A stretch of 64,000 nt of DNA from Bremerella sp. TYQ1 (GCF_020150455.1 NZ_CP083740.1:2294001-2358000); one strand, 5' to 3'. Positions 26,945 through 36,712 are shown, counted from the stretch's first letter. Notes: generated from the letters alone by a model not told the origin. Numbers and translations: made by a program.

Positions 26945-28006
26945 TTATTCATTCTTGAGCGATGCCATATCGATGCAGAAGCGATATTTCACGTCCGATT
27001 TCAGCAAACGCTCGTAAGCTTCGTTGATCTTCTGGATCGGAATCACTTCGACATCGGCGGTAATGTTCTTTTCGCCGCAGAAGTCAAGCATTTCCTGCGT
27101 TTCGGCAATGCCACCGATGATCGACCCGGACAGGCTACGCCGTCCAAACAGCAGCGAAAACGCAGAAACCTCCATCGGTTGCTCGCTCGCACCGACCAGC
27201 GTCAAGTTGCCGTCGGTTGCCAACATCGCCAGGTACGCGTTGATATCATGCGGGGCCGAGACCGTATCGAGAATAAAGTCAAACGTGCCGGCATGCTTTT
27301 GCATTTCATCTTCGTTACGAGAGATAATCACCTCGTCGGCACCTAGTCGCAGGGCATCTTCCTTCTTGCTTTCCGAGCGGGAAAAGACCACCGTATGAGC
27401 CCCAAATGCATGGGCAAACTTCACGCCCATGTGCCCCAGGCCGCCCAGGCCCACGATTCCAACTTTCATCCCCGGACCGACGCCGTAACGTTTGATCGGC
27501 GAATAGGTCGTAATCCCAGCACAGAGCAGGGGAGTGGTCCCTGCAAGATCCAAATTATCTGGCACGCGCAGTGCGAAGTGCTCGTCGACGACAATACTGT
27601 CCGAGTAACCTCCATAGGTGACCGGGGCGGTTCCATGCTTGTCAGGCGAGTTGTAAGTGAACACGCCATGCGGACAAAGATTCTCGCGATCCGAATTGCA
27701 CTCGCGGCAAGTCCCATCGGAATCGACCATACATCCGACGGCGGCCAAGTCGCCAGGCTTTAAGTGGGTGACGGCCGAACCAACTTTCGTTACCCGGCCA
27801 ACGATTTCATGCCCCGGCACCACCGGATAGACGGTCGGCATCACGCTGTTCCATTCGTCGCGGACCTGGTGCAAGTCGGAATGGCAAACACCACAGAACA
27901 AAATCTCGATCTGCACGTCTCGATCGGTCGGATCGCGTCGCGGAATCGAAGCCGAATCTAGCACGGATGTCGCACTTTCTGCCGCATAAGCTTTGGTTTG
28001 ATACAT
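26945..28006 (-). CDS. zinc-dependent alcohol dehydrogenase (YahK-like)
   Basis: NAD(P)-dependent medium-chain alcohol dehydrogenase of 353 residues. Catalytic zinc ligands Cys38 and His66 (VPGHEIVG), structural zinc cysteines at 92, 100, 103 and 111, and the Rossmann motif GLGGLGHMG near 180 are all in place. This pattern matches the YahK/cinnamyl-alcohol dehydrogenase-like aldehyde reductases. ATG at 28006 with AGGAA upstream. It is transcribed divergently from an AraC-type regulator, a frequent arrangement for this enzyme class. Confidence 0.93.
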   Translation of the reverse strand: MYQTKAYAAESATSVLDSASIPRRDPTDRDVQIEILFCGVCHSDLHQVRDEWNSVMPTVYPVVPGHEIVGRVTKVGSAVTHLKPGDLAAVGCMVDSDGTCRECNSDRENLCPHGVFTYNSPDKHGTAPVTYGGYSDSIVVDEHFALRVPDNLDLAGTTPLLCAGITTYSPIKRYGVGPGMKVGIVGLGGLGHMGVKFAHAFGAHTVVFSRSESKKEDALRLGADEVIISRNEDEMQKHAGTFDFILDTVSAPHDINAYLAMLATDGNLTLVGASEQPMEVSAFSLLFGRRSLSGSIIGGIAETQEMLDFCGEKNITADVEVIPIQKINEAYERLLKSDVKYRFCIDMASLKNE

Positions 28007-28220
28007 AAGATAGGGTTCCTGTCGAGCGTTCGTATGGGAAACGGAAGCGATCCCATCCCACGTCCCACCATGGACTAGCAATAGGATCAAATTCCAGGCG
28101 AACTGAAGTCTTTCGAGGTGCTGAATGCCTGATGAAGAAAATACTAAGGCTGCAAACGCCCAGTACGGTATGCCGATCCTTCAGGGTCATTGTCTAATTC
28201 TCCAGACGCGCCATTTTTTT

Positions 28221-28242
28221 GGTCAACGATCGGTCAATCGAC
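28221..28242. promoter_or_regulatory. possible AraC operator: tandem GGTCAA repeats
   Basis: Two direct repeats, GGTCAACGATC at 28221-28231 and GGTCAATCGAC at 28232-28242, lie one helical turn apart in the 250-base gap between the dehydrogenase and the regulator, 15 bases before the regulator ATG. Direct repeats of that spacing suit a monomeric pair of AraC-family HTH domains. Function is inferred. Confidence 0.4.
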
Positions 28243-28256
28243 GTTAAATTTGAGGT

Positions 28257-29186
28257 ATGAGCATTTCATCGGAAAACCGACCCTCCTCGCGCATGTTGGC
28301 TGATCAGGAAGAACTCTCTGCACGCATTGCCGAGAACCAGCAGCAAGATGGCAACCAGCAGATTCAGCCTGGCTTGTTCTTCTATCGTGCGGCGGCCCCT
28401 TCCAAACCGCACCACGCAGTCTGCGAGCCATCGCTTTGCTTGATCGCCCAAGGCAGCAAAACGGTCACGATGGGAGATGCCTGTTTTCGTTACGACCCGG
28501 CCAACTACCTGATCACAACGATGGGGGTTCCGCTGGTTGCTCAGATCGTGGAAGCATCGCCGGAAGAACCTTACCTCAGCTTGCGACTACAACTCGATCC
28601 TTCGGTAATCACTTCGGTGGTGGTCGAATCGGGTCACGTTCCTGCCAAAGGGGAGGGGAACGTCAAAGCGGTCGACGTCAGTCAACTCGATGCCGAACTG
28701 CTTGACGCCGTGCTGCGATTGGTTCGCTTGATCGACAAGCCAAACGACTTCGAAGTCCTTTCGCCCCTGGTGACTCGTGAGATTGTTTACCGCTTGCTGA
28801 CCGGCGCCCAAGGCGAACGGATGCGGCACCTGACACGCTTCGGTGGACATGCTCATCGGATGGTTCGCGCGATCGAATCGATCCGCACCAACTTCGATCA
28901 ACCGATCCGGATTGAAGACCTGGCCAGAGACCTGAACATGAGCGTCTCGGGCTTTCACGTTCACTTCAAAACCGTCACCGCGATGACGCCGATCCAATTC
29001 CAAAAGCAACTTCGTTTGCAAGAGGCTCGTCGATTGATGCTCGACAATGGCCTCGACGCCGCCCAGGCCGGATTCCAAGTGGGCTACGAAGATGCGTCTC
29101 ACTTCAGTCGCGAATACAAGCGGCACTTTGGCAAGCCGCCGATGCGTGATGTCGAAGAGCTTCGCGCCACATCAATTGCCGATTAA
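28257..29186 (+). CDS. AraC family transcriptional regulator
   Basis: 309-residue regulator. Residues about 20-190 form an AraC_N-type cupin domain (CLIAQGSKTVTMGD, NYLITTMGVPLVAQI) and about 205-300 form two helix-turn-helix motifs ending 'GFQVGYEDASHFSREYKRHFG', the AraC signature. Proteins with this N-terminal domain often lie beside YahK-type dehydrogenases and probably control them; the divergent neighbour here fits. TGAGG precedes the ATG. Confidence 0.93.
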   Translation: MSISSENRPSSRMLADQEELSARIAENQQQDGNQQIQPGLFFYRAAAPSKPHHAVCEPSLCLIAQGSKTVTMGDACFRYDPANYLITTMGVPLVAQIVEASPEEPYLSLRLQLDPSVITSVVVESGHVPAKGEGNVKAVDVSQLDAELLDAVLRLVRLIDKPNDFEVLSPLVTREIVYRLLTGAQGERMRHLTRFGGHAHRMVRAIESIRTNFDQPIRIEDLARDLNMSVSGFHVHFKTVTAMTPIQFQKQLRLQEARRLMLDNGLDAAQAGFQVGYEDASHFSREYKRHFGKPPMRDVEELRATSIAD

Positions 29187-29336
29187 CTCATTCTTGCTTT
29201 GACGAAATGTATCGTCACGCGCAGCCGAAACAGGGCATCGTGAAACGGTCTCGACGAGCAGTTATAATCAAGGGCCCCACGGCCGCTGGCCGAACGATGA
29301 TCCCCTGCCTATTTATGCGCGAGTTGACGAGATCTT

Positions 29337-30608
29337 ATGAAGCGACGAACCTTTCTCAGCATGTCTGCGTTGGCCACGGTGGGCCTTACTTTAAAGTCGA
29401 CTTTGGCCGCAGAAGGCAAGCAGGCCCCGAAGATTTTGCTGCGTTCTTCGTGGCAAACTGTCAACATCGGCGACATTGCCCACACGCCTGGCGTGCTGCG
29501 AATCCTTAAGCAGCATCTACCGGAAGCGGAAGTCACGCTGTGGCCTTCCAGCATCGACAATGGTGTCGACAAGTTGCTTCTCGCCGAATTCCCTGGTCTC
29601 AAGATCGCGAAAAAAGGAAGCCCTGAACTGCAGCAAGCCTTCGAAGGATGCGACTTCCTGCTGCACGGTTCCGGGGCGTCGATCGTCGCCCAGAACGACT
29701 TGATTCGCTGGCAAAAAGAAACCGGCAAGCCTTACGGCATCTACGGGATCACCTTCCCGATGAAGAAGTCGTCCTCCACTTCCCCCCAAAGCGAAGCGGC
29801 GTTGAAGCGATCGGTTGAGGTGCTGAACAACGCGAGCTTCGTCTACTTCCGCGACGGCAAGTCGTTGGAACTTGCCAAGAGCCTCGGCGCGAAAGCTCCT
29901 GTCATGGAGTTCGGTCCCGATGGTGCGTTTGCCTGCGATCTACGCGACGCTGAACTAGCCGAAGCGTTCCTGGCTAAGCATGGCCTGGAAGAAGGCAAAT
30001 TCCTTTGCTGCATTCCCCGACTTCGCTATACGCCATATTGGACGATCAAAGAAGGTCGCAAGTTCGACGAAAAGAAACATGCTCGCAACGAAGAAATGAA
30101 AGAGCATGACCACGCACCGCTACGTGACGCGATTGTCGAAGTGATCAAAAACACCGACATGAAAGTGCTCGTTTGCCCGGAAGATCGCACGCAAATGGCG
30201 GTCGGCAAAGAGATGATCTACGACAAGCTTCCTGCCGACGTGCTAGACCGCGTTGTTTGGCGGCCGGACTATTGGCTGACCGGCGAAGCGGTGAGCGTAT
30301 ATGTTCGCAGCGCTGGACTGTTTGGCAACGAAATGCATTCGCCCATTATGTGCATCGGCCATGGCGTGCCGGCAATCGTCTGCCGCTTCGAAGAACAGAC
30401 CACCAAGGGCTTCATGTGGGAAGACATCGGCCTCGGCGAGTGGCTCTTCGATCACGACTCTCCGAAAGACCAAAGCCGAATTGCCCCGACCGTATTAAGC
30501 CTCGCTCAAAACCCTGAGCAAGCAAAAGCGAAAGCCAATCAGGCCAAAGCGTTTGTAGAGAAACGCCAACGCGAAACGATGGAGACATTGAAACGTTCGC
30601 TGGCCTAG
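29337..30608 (+). CDS. polysaccharide pyruvyl transferase family protein (exported)
   Basis: 423 residues. The N-terminus [16 protein letters not shown] has the twin-arginine export pattern. The body matches the polysaccharide pyruvyl-transferase family: '[20 protein letters not shown]' at the start, '[10 protein letters not shown]', and '[18 protein letters not shown]' near the end. Members usually add pyruvyl groups to sugars in the cytoplasm, so an exported version is unusual and its reaction is uncertain. Confidence 0.8.
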   Translation: MKRRTFLSMSALATVGLTLKSTLAAEGKQAPKILLRSSWQTVNIGDIAHTPGVLRILKQHLPEAEVTLWPSSIDNGVDKLLLAEFPGLKIAKKGSPELQQAFEGCDFLLHGSGASIVAQNDLIRWQKETGKPYGIYGITFPMKKSSSTSPQSEAALKRSVEVLNNASFVYFRDGKSLELAKSLGAKAPVMEFGPDGAFACDLRDAELAEAFLAKHGLEEGKFLCCIPRLRYTPYWTIKEGRKFDEKKHARNEEMKEHDHAPLRDAIVEVIKNTDMKVLVCPEDRTQMAVGKEMIYDKLPADVLDRVVWRPDYWLTGEAVSVYVRSAGLFGNEMHSPIMCIGHGVPAIVCRFEEQTTKGFMWEDIGLGEWLFDHDSPKDQSRIAPTVLSLAQNPEQAKAKANQAKAFVEKRQRETMETLKRSLA

Positions 30609-30752
30609 TCAAAGCGGCGTTTCCCAGAACGGCTGCTTCGACAGACGTTCGCCATCCCAAGACCACGCCACGATCTCTTTCTGCTTCGAGCAGTCCATGC
30701 ACGCTCGAAGCTCGTCGTTGGCGTTTGGTATCCATCCGGCACACGCCAACAA
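30609..30752 (-). CDS. short cysteine/tryptophan-rich hypothetical protein
   Basis: 47 codons starting at tandem TTG codons (30752 and 30749), with GGGGA seven bases upstream, ending TGA at 30609. It follows the 118-residue gene by 22 bases on the same strand, so the two look like an operon. The translation has CAG near the start, a C-MD-C knuckle, and an aromatic tail ending FWETPL, with no low-complexity sequence. It is short, so certainty is limited. Confidence 0.45.
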   Translation of the reverse strand: MLACAGWIPNANDELRACMDCSKQKEIVAWSWDGERLSKQPFWETPL

Positions 30753-30774
30753 TCAATGTCCCCGCAAAGTCTGA

Positions 30775-31131
30775 CTAGGCATCGCTTTTCTTGGCCGGCG
30801 ATGCGGTGCCGATGCCGACTTCTTTTCCATCGAACTCCGTGAAAATCTCTCCGGAATACTCTTCGTCGAACTGAAATCTCACCGCCGGAAACCCGTCCGG
30901 CTGCAACGTCATCTGAAAGCCTCCTTCGACTTCGGCAAATTCAAAGCGGTGCTCTCCACCGACTTTCAGTTCGGAAACGACCAAACCTAGGCGGCTGTCG
31001 ATTCCATCGGCAGAGAAGGGGCTCAGCATAAAGACGCAGTCTCCCTCGCTGGCCGAACGAGGCGAAAGCAACATGAATCCAGCATGATGGCCTTCCCCGG
31101 AGAATAGATTAAATGATTTTGGTAAACCCAT
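30775..31131 (-). CDS. hypothetical protein
   Basis: 118 residues, soluble and acidic, starting MGLPKSFNLFSGEGHHAGF. No family recognised; beta-rich by appearance. The ATG is preceded by a purine-poor but acceptable leader. The next gene on the strand is the short Cys/Trp-rich protein 22 bases downstream. Confidence 0.65.
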   Translation of the reverse strand: MGLPKSFNLFSGEGHHAGFMLLSPRSASEGDCVFMLSPFSADGIDSRLGLVVSELKVGGEHRFEFAEVEGGFQMTLQPDGFPAVRFQFDEEYSGEIFTEFDGKEVGIGTASPAKKSDA

Positions 31132-31367
31132 TTTTACATCCTTACACCAGCCAAATTAACCAGAAACACTCCAATACATTCACCACGAAAGTACTAGAAT
31201 TACCCCCGCATACATAGGGATTCCCGCATTTATAGCGCGAAATCATTCTAAGCATTCTTTCCTTTCTTTGTCACTATTCATAAACTACGGAGCACGGATT
31301 CACCCACTATTGTGGATCTACTGTCATCTATTCTCACGTTACCTCTTTTTCTTTCCGGAGTGCCTTA

Positions 31368-32279
31368 ATGGGTCTAGTTTCCCGTCGCCGCAGTCGAGCA
31401 TTCACGCTTGTTGAGCTTTTAGTGGTCATCGCCATCATTGGCGTATTGATCGCTCTTCTTCTTCCTGCCGTGCAGCAAGCACGCGAAGCAGCTCGTCGGA
31501 TGTCGTGCAGTAATCAGATTAAGCAACTTGGACTTGCGCTGCATAACTATCACGATACCTACGGCAAACTTCCGCCTGGGTTGGTGACCAATAACCACCT
31601 CAGCTGGCAAGTTCAGATTCTCCCGTTCCTGGAACAATCCGCATTGCTGGATGCGATTCAAACAGTGGGAGCAATGAACGAGAACTGGGAAAATATCGAC
31701 GAGATGACCACGCTCGGCAACCCTCCGCTGGCCAAGACCGAAGTCCAAGCATACGTTTGCCCCTCGGACGTCGGTGGCGGTCTGAACGAACGCGCCGCTG
31801 GCTACGCCAAGTCGAACTACGTCGGCGTTTTCTCGGCTTATTACAATCCCACGAACCCGACCGCGACCAACGACAACGGCGGCACCGATCGTCAGGCCAC
31901 ATTCTTCGACAACTCGAAAGTCAAGTTCCGTGACATCGTCGACGGCATGAGCAACACCATCATCGTTGCCGAACGTCAAACGTCTCCACGATCTGGCCCG
32001 GCCGGTTCGCTTTGGGTTGGCTACACCCAAGACTCCAGCGCCGCGATCAACAGCACGATCGCTCAGTTCCAGATTCGGCTTCGCATGGAACGTGCTTCCA
32101 ACGATACCGACTACGTCATCAACGGAACGACCAACTACAACCCCAGCAGCTACCACCCCGGCGGCGCTCAGTTCCTGCGTGGCGATGCAAGTGTTGTCTT
32201 CCTGCCAGAGACGATCAACCTTCGCACGCAAGCCGCACTCGGCACCATCGATGGCGGCGAAGTTCTCGGCGAATACTAA
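31368..32279 (+). CDS. DUF1559 prepilin-like protein
   Basis: 303-residue DUF1559 protein. The type IV prepilin start (short basic leader, then [22 protein letters not shown]) shows the peptidase/methylation site before Phe at position 11-12, and the membrane helix continues into the DUF1559 body with '[13 protein letters not shown]', '[10 protein letters not shown]' and a C-terminal '[17 protein letters not shown]'. These proteins are hugely expanded in planctomycetes and are thought to be pseudopilin-like surface proteins. The neighbouring lipoprotein gene and terminator make a two-gene unit. Confidence 0.93.
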   Translation: MGLVSRRRSRAFTLVELLVVIAIIGVLIALLLPAVQQAREAARRMSCSNQIKQLGLALHNYHDTYGKLPPGLVTNNHLSWQVQILPFLEQSALLDAIQTVGAMNENWENIDEMTTLGNPPLAKTEVQAYVCPSDVGGGLNERAAGYAKSNYVGVFSAYYNPTNPTATNDNGGTDRQATFFDNSKVKFRDIVDGMSNTIIVAERQTSPRSGPAGSLWVGYTQDSSAAINSTIAQFQIRLRMERASNDTDYVINGTTNYNPSSYHPGGAQFLRGDASVVFLPETINLRTQAALGTIDGGEVLGEY

Positions 32280-32302
32280 ACCGTCGCCTGACGAAACCTA
32301 TC

Positions 32303-32341
32303 AGGTCTCGAGGCAAGCGACTTAGCCTCGAGACCTTTTTC
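32303..32341 (+). terminator. terminator between DUF1559 gene and lipoprotein gene
   Basis: AGGTCTCGAGGC (32303-32314) pairs perfectly with GCCTCGAGACCT (32325-32336) around a ten-base loop and runs into TTTTT. It would end most DUF1559 transcripts and leave lower expression for the lipoprotein gene. Confidence 0.85.
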
Positions 32342-32373
32342 ATTCTTGATCATCACCCCGGAGAGCACTCAAC

Positions 32374-32778
32374 ATGTTGCGCCAGCTCCCTCTTTATTCG
32401 TGTCTTTTGTTGTCGGTGTTGTTGCTGACGGCCGGCTGCCAATCCGGTCAAGACTTCTCCAGCGTCTCTGGCCAAGTCACGATGGATGGCAAGCCACTTG
32501 CCGATGCGATCGTTGCGTTCGATCCCGGCAGTGGCAATCGCCCCGCGATCGGCACAACCGACGCCGACGGCCAGTACCAGTTGCAATACACGGCCAATCA
32601 AATGGGCACCGCACCTGGCAGCTACACCGTCAGAATTTCCTCCGCTGCCAGCCAAGGGGAAGGGCAACCACAACGCCGCTCCTCAATTCCCACCAAGTAC
32701 AACGAACAGTCCGAACTGACCGTCGAAGTCACCCCCGGCACTAACCGCAACGTCAACTTCGAGTTGCAATCGAAGTAA
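32374..32778 (+). CDS. small lipoprotein with carboxypeptidase regulatory-like domain
   Basis: 134 residues with a lipoprotein signal; the lipobox LTAGC puts the lipidated Cys at 22. The rest is a beta-sandwich of the carboxypeptidase-regulatory or Ig-like type (VSGQVTMDGKPLADAIVAFDPG, GTTDADGQYQLQY). Such proteins sit beside DUF1559 genes again and again in planctomycetes; the pairing recurs 1.5 kb downstream. Confidence 0.85.
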   Translation: MLRQLPLYSCLLLSVLLLTAGCQSGQDFSSVSGQVTMDGKPLADAIVAFDPGSGNRPAIGTTDADGQYQLQYTANQMGTAPGSYTVRISSAASQGEGQPQRRSSIPTKYNEQSELTVEVTPGTNRNVNFELQSK

Positions 32779-32810
32779 CCCACACGCAGCAACACCCACC
32801 AAGCCAAACA

Positions 32811-32845
32811 AGTCCGCAGCGAAGCCATTCGCCCGCGGACTTTTT
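32811..32845 (+). terminator. intrinsic terminator after lipoprotein gene
   Basis: AGTCCGC (32811-32817) pairs with GCGGACT (32835-32841), followed by TTTTT. It lies 33 bases after the stop. Confidence 0.8.
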
Positions 32846-33351
32846 CATGTCCCCACGTTCCGTTTTGTAGGTCCGCCTAGTCAGACGTAATGCCTAAGAC
32901 AGACTTTCGCAAGTGCGTGTGGAGGAACAATTTGGCGATCACCCACTACTCATTAGGGACATTTGCGTAGCGCGCTAGGCTTCCTCCCTCGTCATAGCCA
33001 ATGCAGCACCACCAACCATTATTTCGCAGTTTCTGACATTTAATGAGAGTTCTCCCCCTTTACGACCTAGTACGCGGCAAATAGACTAACCAGCTATTGA
33101 GACCGAGTCTCTCAATCAACTTTGTATTGACTCGGTATTCATTGACGTTGATTTCTAAATGTAGGTGTCGCAATGTCGTGATGGGTTCTTAGGGAGATAT
33201 AGCAAGCCTCTCTTCGCCTGCCAAAACCCGTAGCCATCGGCATTATCCCGAAACGAAATTCACCGTTTGAGTGCGGCTCGCACGACGTTGGTCGTGAAGA
33301 GTCGGGGAATCTACCACCACGATTTTGTACTGATCCAATTAGGGGAAAGAA
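32846..33351. other. intergenic stretch with one inverted repeat
   Basis: About 500 bases with no convincing gene. It holds an inverted repeat ATTGAGA (33096-33102) / TCTCAAT (33110-33116). The last ~100 bases lead to the second DUF1559 gene, whose ATG is preceded by GGGGAAAG. A similar TATTGAGAC sequence occurs at 38801. Confidence 0.4.
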
Positions 33352-34254
33352 ATGCGATTGCATCCCAAAGCAACGCTGTTGCGGCGTGCATTTACTCTGG
33401 TCGAACTGCTTGTTGTGATCGCGATTATCGGTGTCTTGATCGCTTTATTGTTGCCGGCTGTGCAACAGGCCCGTGAAGCTGCTCGCCGAATCCAGTGCAC
33501 CAACAATATCAAGCAAGTTGGCTTGGCGATGCACAACTACCACGACACGTTCCTCAGCTTTCCGATTACCTATCAAAACGACTCGGCGAACTGGACCGTT
33601 GCGATCTTGGCGATGATGGAACATGGCAACCTACAGGAACGCTACGACTACGATCTCGACTGGGACGAAGGAACCAATTTGGATCTAGCCGCAGAAATGC
33701 CAGAAGCATTCGTCTGCCCTTCCAATCCATCGGCTGGCAACGTGCTTAGTGGCAACGGTTTTGAAACGACCGACTATTCGGTCCTGCGAAATGCGTCGAA
33801 CTGGGAGTTCACCAACTCGCTGTTTCAATCGTCTGGCCCTTACAAGATGCGTGATATTACCGACGGCACCAGCAACACCTGTATGACCTACGAGTCGGCA
33901 GGACGTGCGGACTGGTGGGTGGAAGGAAAACGTAACCCTGGCCAAAGTGGCTACACACATTCCTACGGCACCACTCGCGATGGTTGGACATCCCGCACTA
34001 ACGCCGGCTGGATGTTTACCTGCGAAGTCGACATGAATGCCGCCGGCAATGACATGACTGCCGTCTACTGGTCAACAGGCAATCGCGTCTTCAACGTCAG
34101 CAACTGGTTTGGAGCTCCTTATTCGTTCCACCCTGGCGGCGTTCAAATGGGTATGGCCGACGCTTCGGTTCGATTCGTTCCCGAAACAGTCACCTACGAA
34201 AACATCGTGGCATTCACGTCGATCAATGGTGGCGAAATCCTGGGAGAATACTAA
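33352..34254 (+). CDS. DUF1559 prepilin-like protein
   Basis: 300-residue DUF1559 protein with a leader peptide, then [22 protein letters not shown], and the family body including 'FVCPSNPSAG', 'YKMRDITDGTSNTCM' and 'HPGGVQMGMADASVRFVP'. It is a clear paralogue of the protein at 31368. The ATG follows GGGGAAAG by six bases. Its stop overlaps the next start in TAATG, so translation of the lipoprotein is probably coupled. Confidence 0.93.
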   Translation: MRLHPKATLLRRAFTLVELLVVIAIIGVLIALLLPAVQQAREAARRIQCTNNIKQVGLAMHNYHDTFLSFPITYQNDSANWTVAILAMMEHGNLQERYDYDLDWDEGTNLDLAAEMPEAFVCPSNPSAGNVLSGNGFETTDYSVLRNASNWEFTNSLFQSSGPYKMRDITDGTSNTCMTYESAGRADWWVEGKRNPGQSGYTHSYGTTRDGWTSRTNAGWMFTCEVDMNAAGNDMTAVYWSTGNRVFNVSNWFGAPYSFHPGGVQMGMADASVRFVPETVTYENIVAFTSINGGEILGEY

Positions 34255-34748
34255 TGCCAAACGCATTAACTTCCCGCTTTTTTGCCGCGGTCGTTCTGCT
34301 TTGCGGATGGTCGCTGGGATGCTCGAGCCAGCCAGCCTGGCAATCAGATACCCAGCCCATCCAAGGAACGCTGTCGATCAACGGTGAACCCGCCCAAGGT
34401 GCCATCGTAACGCTTCACCCTCAAGGGGAAGCGATCGACATTCGCAAGTCGAAGCCATGGGGCGTCGTCGACGAGACCGGAACGTATCAGTTGCGGACGT
34501 ACGACAAAGGCGACGGTGCTCCGACCGGAACGTATAAGGTCACCTTCGTTTGGCAAGACAACCCATCGGTGATGGGTTCGCCTGACCAACTGCGAGGCGC
34601 CTACAACAACCCGGCCAACTCGCAGTGGACGTTCACTGTCGCAGACGACACAACGGAACTTCCGCCGCTGGACGTTACCGGCGCCAAGGTAACCAAGACC
34701 GCTCCTCGCAAGTCTCGGAAGCCTTCGCCATTCGACGACCCTGGCTAA
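34254..34748 (+). CDS. small lipoprotein paired with DUF1559 protein
   Basis: 164 residues with a lipoprotein signal (lipidated Cys near 23 in GWSLGC) and a carboxypeptidase-regulatory-like beta domain (IQGTLSINGEPAQGAIVTLHPQ, GTYQLRTYDKGDG), ending in a basic tail KTAPRKSRKPS. It overlaps the DUF1559 stop by one base (TAATG) and so forms a tight unit with it, like the pair at 31368-32778. Confidence 0.85.
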   Translation: MPNALTSRFFAAVVLLCGWSLGCSSQPAWQSDTQPIQGTLSINGEPAQGAIVTLHPQGEAIDIRKSKPWGVVDETGTYQLRTYDKGDGAPTGTYKVTFVWQDNPSVMGSPDQLRGAYNNPANSQWTFTVADDTTELPPLDVTGAKVTKTAPRKSRKPSPFDDPG

Positions 34749-34753
34749 GCCGA

Positions 34754-34781
34754 AACGATTGCCCATCAACCGGCAATCGTT
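34754..34781 (+). terminator. 10-bp hairpin after the lipoprotein gene
   Basis: AACGATTGCC (34754-34763) and GGCAATCGTT (34772-34781) pair perfectly. No T run follows, so it may be a weak terminator or mRNA-stabilising hairpin. A second perfect hairpin, CAGGACTC/GAGTCCTG at 34815-34837, precedes the PepSY gene. Confidence 0.5.
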
Positions 34782-34857
34782 GGCGTTCGTCCTTTCTTAG
34801 ATTTGCTTTCTCATCAGGACTCGCCGTAGGAGTCCTGACACCCTGGAGTGTCACCGC

Positions 34858-36291
34858 ATGTCCCTCGACATTGCCGAAGCTGTCCCTGCCACCGATGCTG
34901 CGGACAACGCCACCGCCAAACCGGCACGGCCGCAGAAACAGCCGAAGCCGACATCCCTTTATCGCGTGATGTGGCGTTGGCATTTCTATGCCGGGATGCT
35001 GGTGTCGCCCATTCTTATGGTGGTCGCGATCACCGGGGCCATCTATTTGTTCGCGGCAGAAACCAGCGACATGGTGCACCAGGATCGCCTGTTCGTTAAA
35101 TCGATTGGCGAGCCCGTTTCCTATCCGCAACTGATGGCCGCTGCAGAAGCCGCCGTACCAGGCGGAACGGCTACGCGTTTAACGGCCCACGCTGATCCAT
35201 GGCGAACGTCCGTCGTCAGCGTTGCCCCGCCGAAGAAAGAGGGAGAAGAAAAGCCAAAACGTCGAGGCCGCAACCGTGGCACGTCCGTCTACGTGAATCC
35301 CTACACCGCAGAGATTCAGCAAGTCGACAATGGCGAGCCTGACCCAGTCAACGGGTTCTTTCGCACGGTCCTCAACATTCATCGCCGCCTACTGGCCGGC
35401 ACTACCGGCCGAATTGTTGTGGAACTCACGACTACGTGGACCATCATCTTGTTCATCAGCGGCGTCTACATGTGGTGGCCACGCAAGAAAGAGAAAATCA
35501 AAGGTGTCTGGATTCCACGTTTGACCGGCAAGTTCTATACCGTCCTCCGCGACTGGCACACGGTCCCAGGAATCTACCTGGCACCTATTTGCATGATCAT
35601 CATCGTGACAGGCTTGTTCTACACCGTCGTCTGGGGCGAGTCGTTTTATCGCGTAACCAATCCGCTAATTGGCAGCGAAGTCGTCGAAGCCGAGTCGGCG
35701 AAAGATGAAAAACAAGCCGACGATAAAGAAGAAAATGAATACGTCGCCCCCCAATACGAATTGCAAACGGCCATGACTAAGGCCCGCGAGCTATACCCCG
35801 ACCGCGACGTGACGATTACATTGCCGAGCAAAGCGGAAGATCATTACGACGTCTCCGCCATCAACGACTATGCACGCGGTACATACGGAGCCATGGACTC
35901 GACTGGCTTCAAACTGCATCGCGACACCGGCGCCGTTGTTGAAGAAAGCGATCTGTGGAATAACGATCGCTACTGGTGGCACACGTGGGCCTACCCACTG
36001 CATGTTGGAAGCGTCCTCGGCATGACCTCAAAAATTTTCTGGTTAGTCGCCTGCCTGATTTTAGTCGCCATGCCATTCACCGGCATCTGGATGTGGTGGA
36101 AGCGTCGCCCAAAAGGCAAAACCGGCTTCCCCGCTACGCCAACGCCTGGGGGGGTATCGATGTGGGTCTGGGGCACGATCGTGGCCCTTTGCTTCGTCCT
36201 ACCAACGTTCGGCCTCTCGGTACTCGTAATTCTGCTACTCGACTTCATCGTGACACGCTTCACACGCCGTAACAAACGAGTCGCCGCGTAA
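34858..36291 (+). CDS. PepSY-associated transmembrane protein
   Basis: 477-residue membrane protein with the PepSY_TM layout. A first helix near 42-65 (SPILMVVAITGAIYLFA) is followed by a periplasmic PepSY-like domain, a helix near 187-207 preceding MWWPRKK, a further helix (APICMIIIVTGLFY), a second periplasmic domain ending 'WWHTWAYPLHVGSVLG', and two final helices. Relatives lie next to siderophore receptors and act as ferric-reductase-like proteins; no receptor is visible here. The ATG sits after CTGGAGTG. Confidence 0.88.
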   Translation: MSLDIAEAVPATDAADNATAKPARPQKQPKPTSLYRVMWRWHFYAGMLVSPILMVVAITGAIYLFAAETSDMVHQDRLFVKSIGEPVSYPQLMAAAEAAVPGGTATRLTAHADPWRTSVVSVAPPKKEGEEKPKRRGRNRGTSVYVNPYTAEIQQVDNGEPDPVNGFFRTVLNIHRRLLAGTTGRIVVELTTTWTIILFISGVYMWWPRKKEKIKGVWIPRLTGKFYTVLRDWHTVPGIYLAPICMIIIVTGLFYTVVWGESFYRVTNPLIGSEVVEAESAKDEKQADDKEENEYVAPQYELQTAMTKARELYPDRDVTITLPSKAEDHYDVSAINDYARGTYGAMDSTGFKLHRDTGAVVEESDLWNNDRYWWHTWAYPLHVGSVLGMTSKIFWLVACLILVAMPFTGIWMWWKRRPKGKTGFPATPTPGGVSMWVWGTIVALCFVLPTFGLSVLVILLLDFIVTRFTRRNKRVAA

Positions 36292-36382
36292 CCCCTGGCA
36301 CCTAATCCCGCGAAAGCATCAACAAGCCATGCCGTCACGATTGCCGGTATGGCACTTTGCATTCGCTACGCAGCGGCGGGAA

Positions 36383-36712
36383 TCAATCACCCCAGTCGTC
36401 GAAAAATAAGACAACATTCTCGCTGAGCGTTTCAAAAGGATCCTTGCCCTCAGATTTTGCGAGCTCTTCAATCGCATTGGCCCATCCTGCCCCTGTTGGC
36501 GTATCTTTCTTTTCGGTAAGCCAAGCACTAAATGCGAGATTAAATCCGTCCCTGTGCTGGATAGCTGAAAGCTGCTCGAACCCCTCCTGGTGCCCATACA
36601 TAAGTGTTTCGATCTCCCTGAAGTTTCGAACATACATCGCAGGGCGTGCCATTATGCGATGAATGAACTCTGAGCAGAAACGCCTGTAATCACATTTCGA
36701 AATGGGTATCAC
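36383..36712 (-). CDS. hypothetical protein, possible immunity-type protein
   Basis: About 109 residues, soluble, with 'IHRIMARPAMYVRNFREIETLMYGHQEGFEQL' and a conserved-looking end 'NVVLFFDDWGD'. The RP-MYV pattern recalls small families seen as immunity partners or orphan accessory genes in many bacteria, which I cannot name with certainty. The start is uncertain: a GTG at 36712 lies seven bases after GGAAG; TTG codons at 36715 and 36718 and an ATG at 36652 are alternatives. No toxin gene is adjacent. Confidence 0.55.
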   Translation of the reverse strand: MIPISKCDYRRFCSEFIHRIMARPAMYVRNFREIETLMYGHQEGFEQLSAIQHRDGFNLAFSAWLTEKKDTPTGAGWANAIEELAKSEGKDPFETLSENVVLFFDDWGD

